Part shown: piece after piece, positions 5,000 to 5,487 of the stretch
How positions within the stretch are numbered: position 1 is the first letter of the stretch
Layout: every line of letters starts with the position of its first letter
Origin: Bacteroidota bacterium
Lineage (GTDB): Bacteria; Bacteroidota; Bacteroidia; Bacteroidales; PUMT01
Assembly: GCA_003567115.1 (NCBI GenBank)
Contig: PXAP01000221.1
Coordinates: 1 to 5,487 of the forward strand
DNA length: 5,487 bases
Direction: 5' to 3'
The notes under the pieces: generated by a model
The model's input: only the letters and a program-made list of their open reading frames with translations
The model's database searches: none
Told to the model about the DNA's origin: nothing
Program-made: the position numbers and the translations under genes

Positions 5000-5487
5000 T
5001 CAGGTATAGCTTTTAGCCTGTATTTTGTTTGTAAGAACCATCAAAACGTTCATTGCCAAAGCCTTCATTTCATCTTCACCCGGATATATAACAAGCGGGG
5101 CAATATATGTCACCATGTCTCTTACATAGGAAATAACCATTGTATTATGTGCAATTCCTCCTGTAAGGATAATTGCATCCACCCTGCCTTTTAGAACTGC
5201 AGCCATTGCACCAATCTCCTTCCCTATCTGGTAGGACATGGCATTTTGAATTAAAATGGCTTTAGGATCGCCATCCCTTGCACGCATTTCGATAATATAT
5301 GCATTGTTTGTATTGAAATACCCCATAAAGCCTCCCCGCCCGGTAATTATATTTTTCACATCTTCCAGTGTATATTTATCATCAAAACAAAGTTTTGCAA
5401 GGCATCCGGCAGGCAAAGTACCGCTCCTTTCCGGTGAAAAGGGACCTTCTCCGTCAAGAGCATTATTAACATCAATTACTCTGCCTC
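5000..5487 (-). CDS. buk: Butyrate kinase, C-terminal part (5'-truncated by window edge)
   Basis: The frame is open from the right edge to TGA at 5000-5002, about 162 codons. The TTG at 5414-5416 is internal, since the protein continues upstream as VIDVNNALDGEGPFSPERSG, a stretch typical of butyrate kinases. Full-length enzymes are about 355-360 residues, so the N-terminal half lies outside. Visible family features are the NNALDGEGPFSPERSGTLPAG segment, the ITGRGGFMGYF loop, and ILTGGIAHN, part of the ATP-binding region of the acetokinase (ASKHA) fold. The enzyme converts butyryl phosphate and ADP to butyrate and ATP, usually after phosphate butyryltransferase (ptb), whose gene would be expected upstream, outside this window. 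Some relatives prefer branched-chain acyl phosphates; the substrate cannot be settled here. It is cytoplasmic and suggests fermentative or amino-acid-degrading metabolism. Confidence 0.93.
   Translation of the reverse strand, partial: GRVIDVNNALDGEGPFSPERSGTLPAGCLAKLCFDDKYTLEDVKNIITGRGGFMGYFNTNNAYIIEMRARDGDPKAILIQNAMSYQIGKEIGAMAAVLKGRVDAIILTGGIAHNTMVISYVRDMVTYIAPLVIYPGEDEMKALAMNVLMVLTNKIQAKSYT

Overview
The window reads as ordinary chromosome from a Bacteroidota (Bacteroidetes) genome, probably an anaerobic or facultative member of the Bacteroidales/Marinilabiliales type. Four things point there. It is AT-rich. Start codons lack Shine-Dalgarno sequences and sit behind A/T-only leaders. Several genes are preceded by the Bacteroidetes-type promoter (TTTG about 20 bp before TAnnTTTG). 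The gene content also fits: a Gfo/Idh/MocA oxidoreductase, a uroporphyrinogen-decarboxylase-like protein, a lipoprotein signal, a signal-peptide protein with a C-terminal Phe and butyrate kinase. No plasmid, phage, CRISPR, tRNA or rRNA signal was seen.

Layout. (1) 2-556 (+): C-terminal part of a Gfo/Idh/MocA-type oxidoreductase, cut by the left edge. (2) 684-1715 (+): uroporphyrinogen-decarboxylase-family protein with its own predicted promoter. (3) 1716-2090: convergent intergenic region with an unusually dense set of inverted repeats and no gene. (4) 2091-2735 (-): DJ-1/PfpI-family protein exported as a lipoprotein. (5) 2736-3035: AT-rich spacer. (6) 3036-3566 (-): SlyD-like FKBP peptidyl-prolyl isomerase with a His/Cys tail. 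(7) 3567-3943: divergent promoter region. (8) 3944-4144 (+): cold-shock protein, followed by a very clear intrinsic terminator. (9) 4209-4300: a structured stretch directly after the terminator that resembles the 5' end of a group II intron. (10) 4319-4906 (-): exported, probably outer-membrane protein of unknown function. (11) 5000-5487 (-): C-terminal part of butyrate kinase, cut by the right edge.

The genes do not form one pathway. The first two may belong together in sugar or one-carbon chemistry. SlyD and the cold-shock protein are divergent housekeeping or stress genes. Butyrate kinase suggests fermentative butyrate (or branched-chain acid) metabolism. The most interesting non-coding item is the intron-like remnant behind the cold-shock terminator, because class C group II introns are known to insert next to such terminators. 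The second is the hairpin-rich block at 1859-2090. I see no convincing new multi-gene system.
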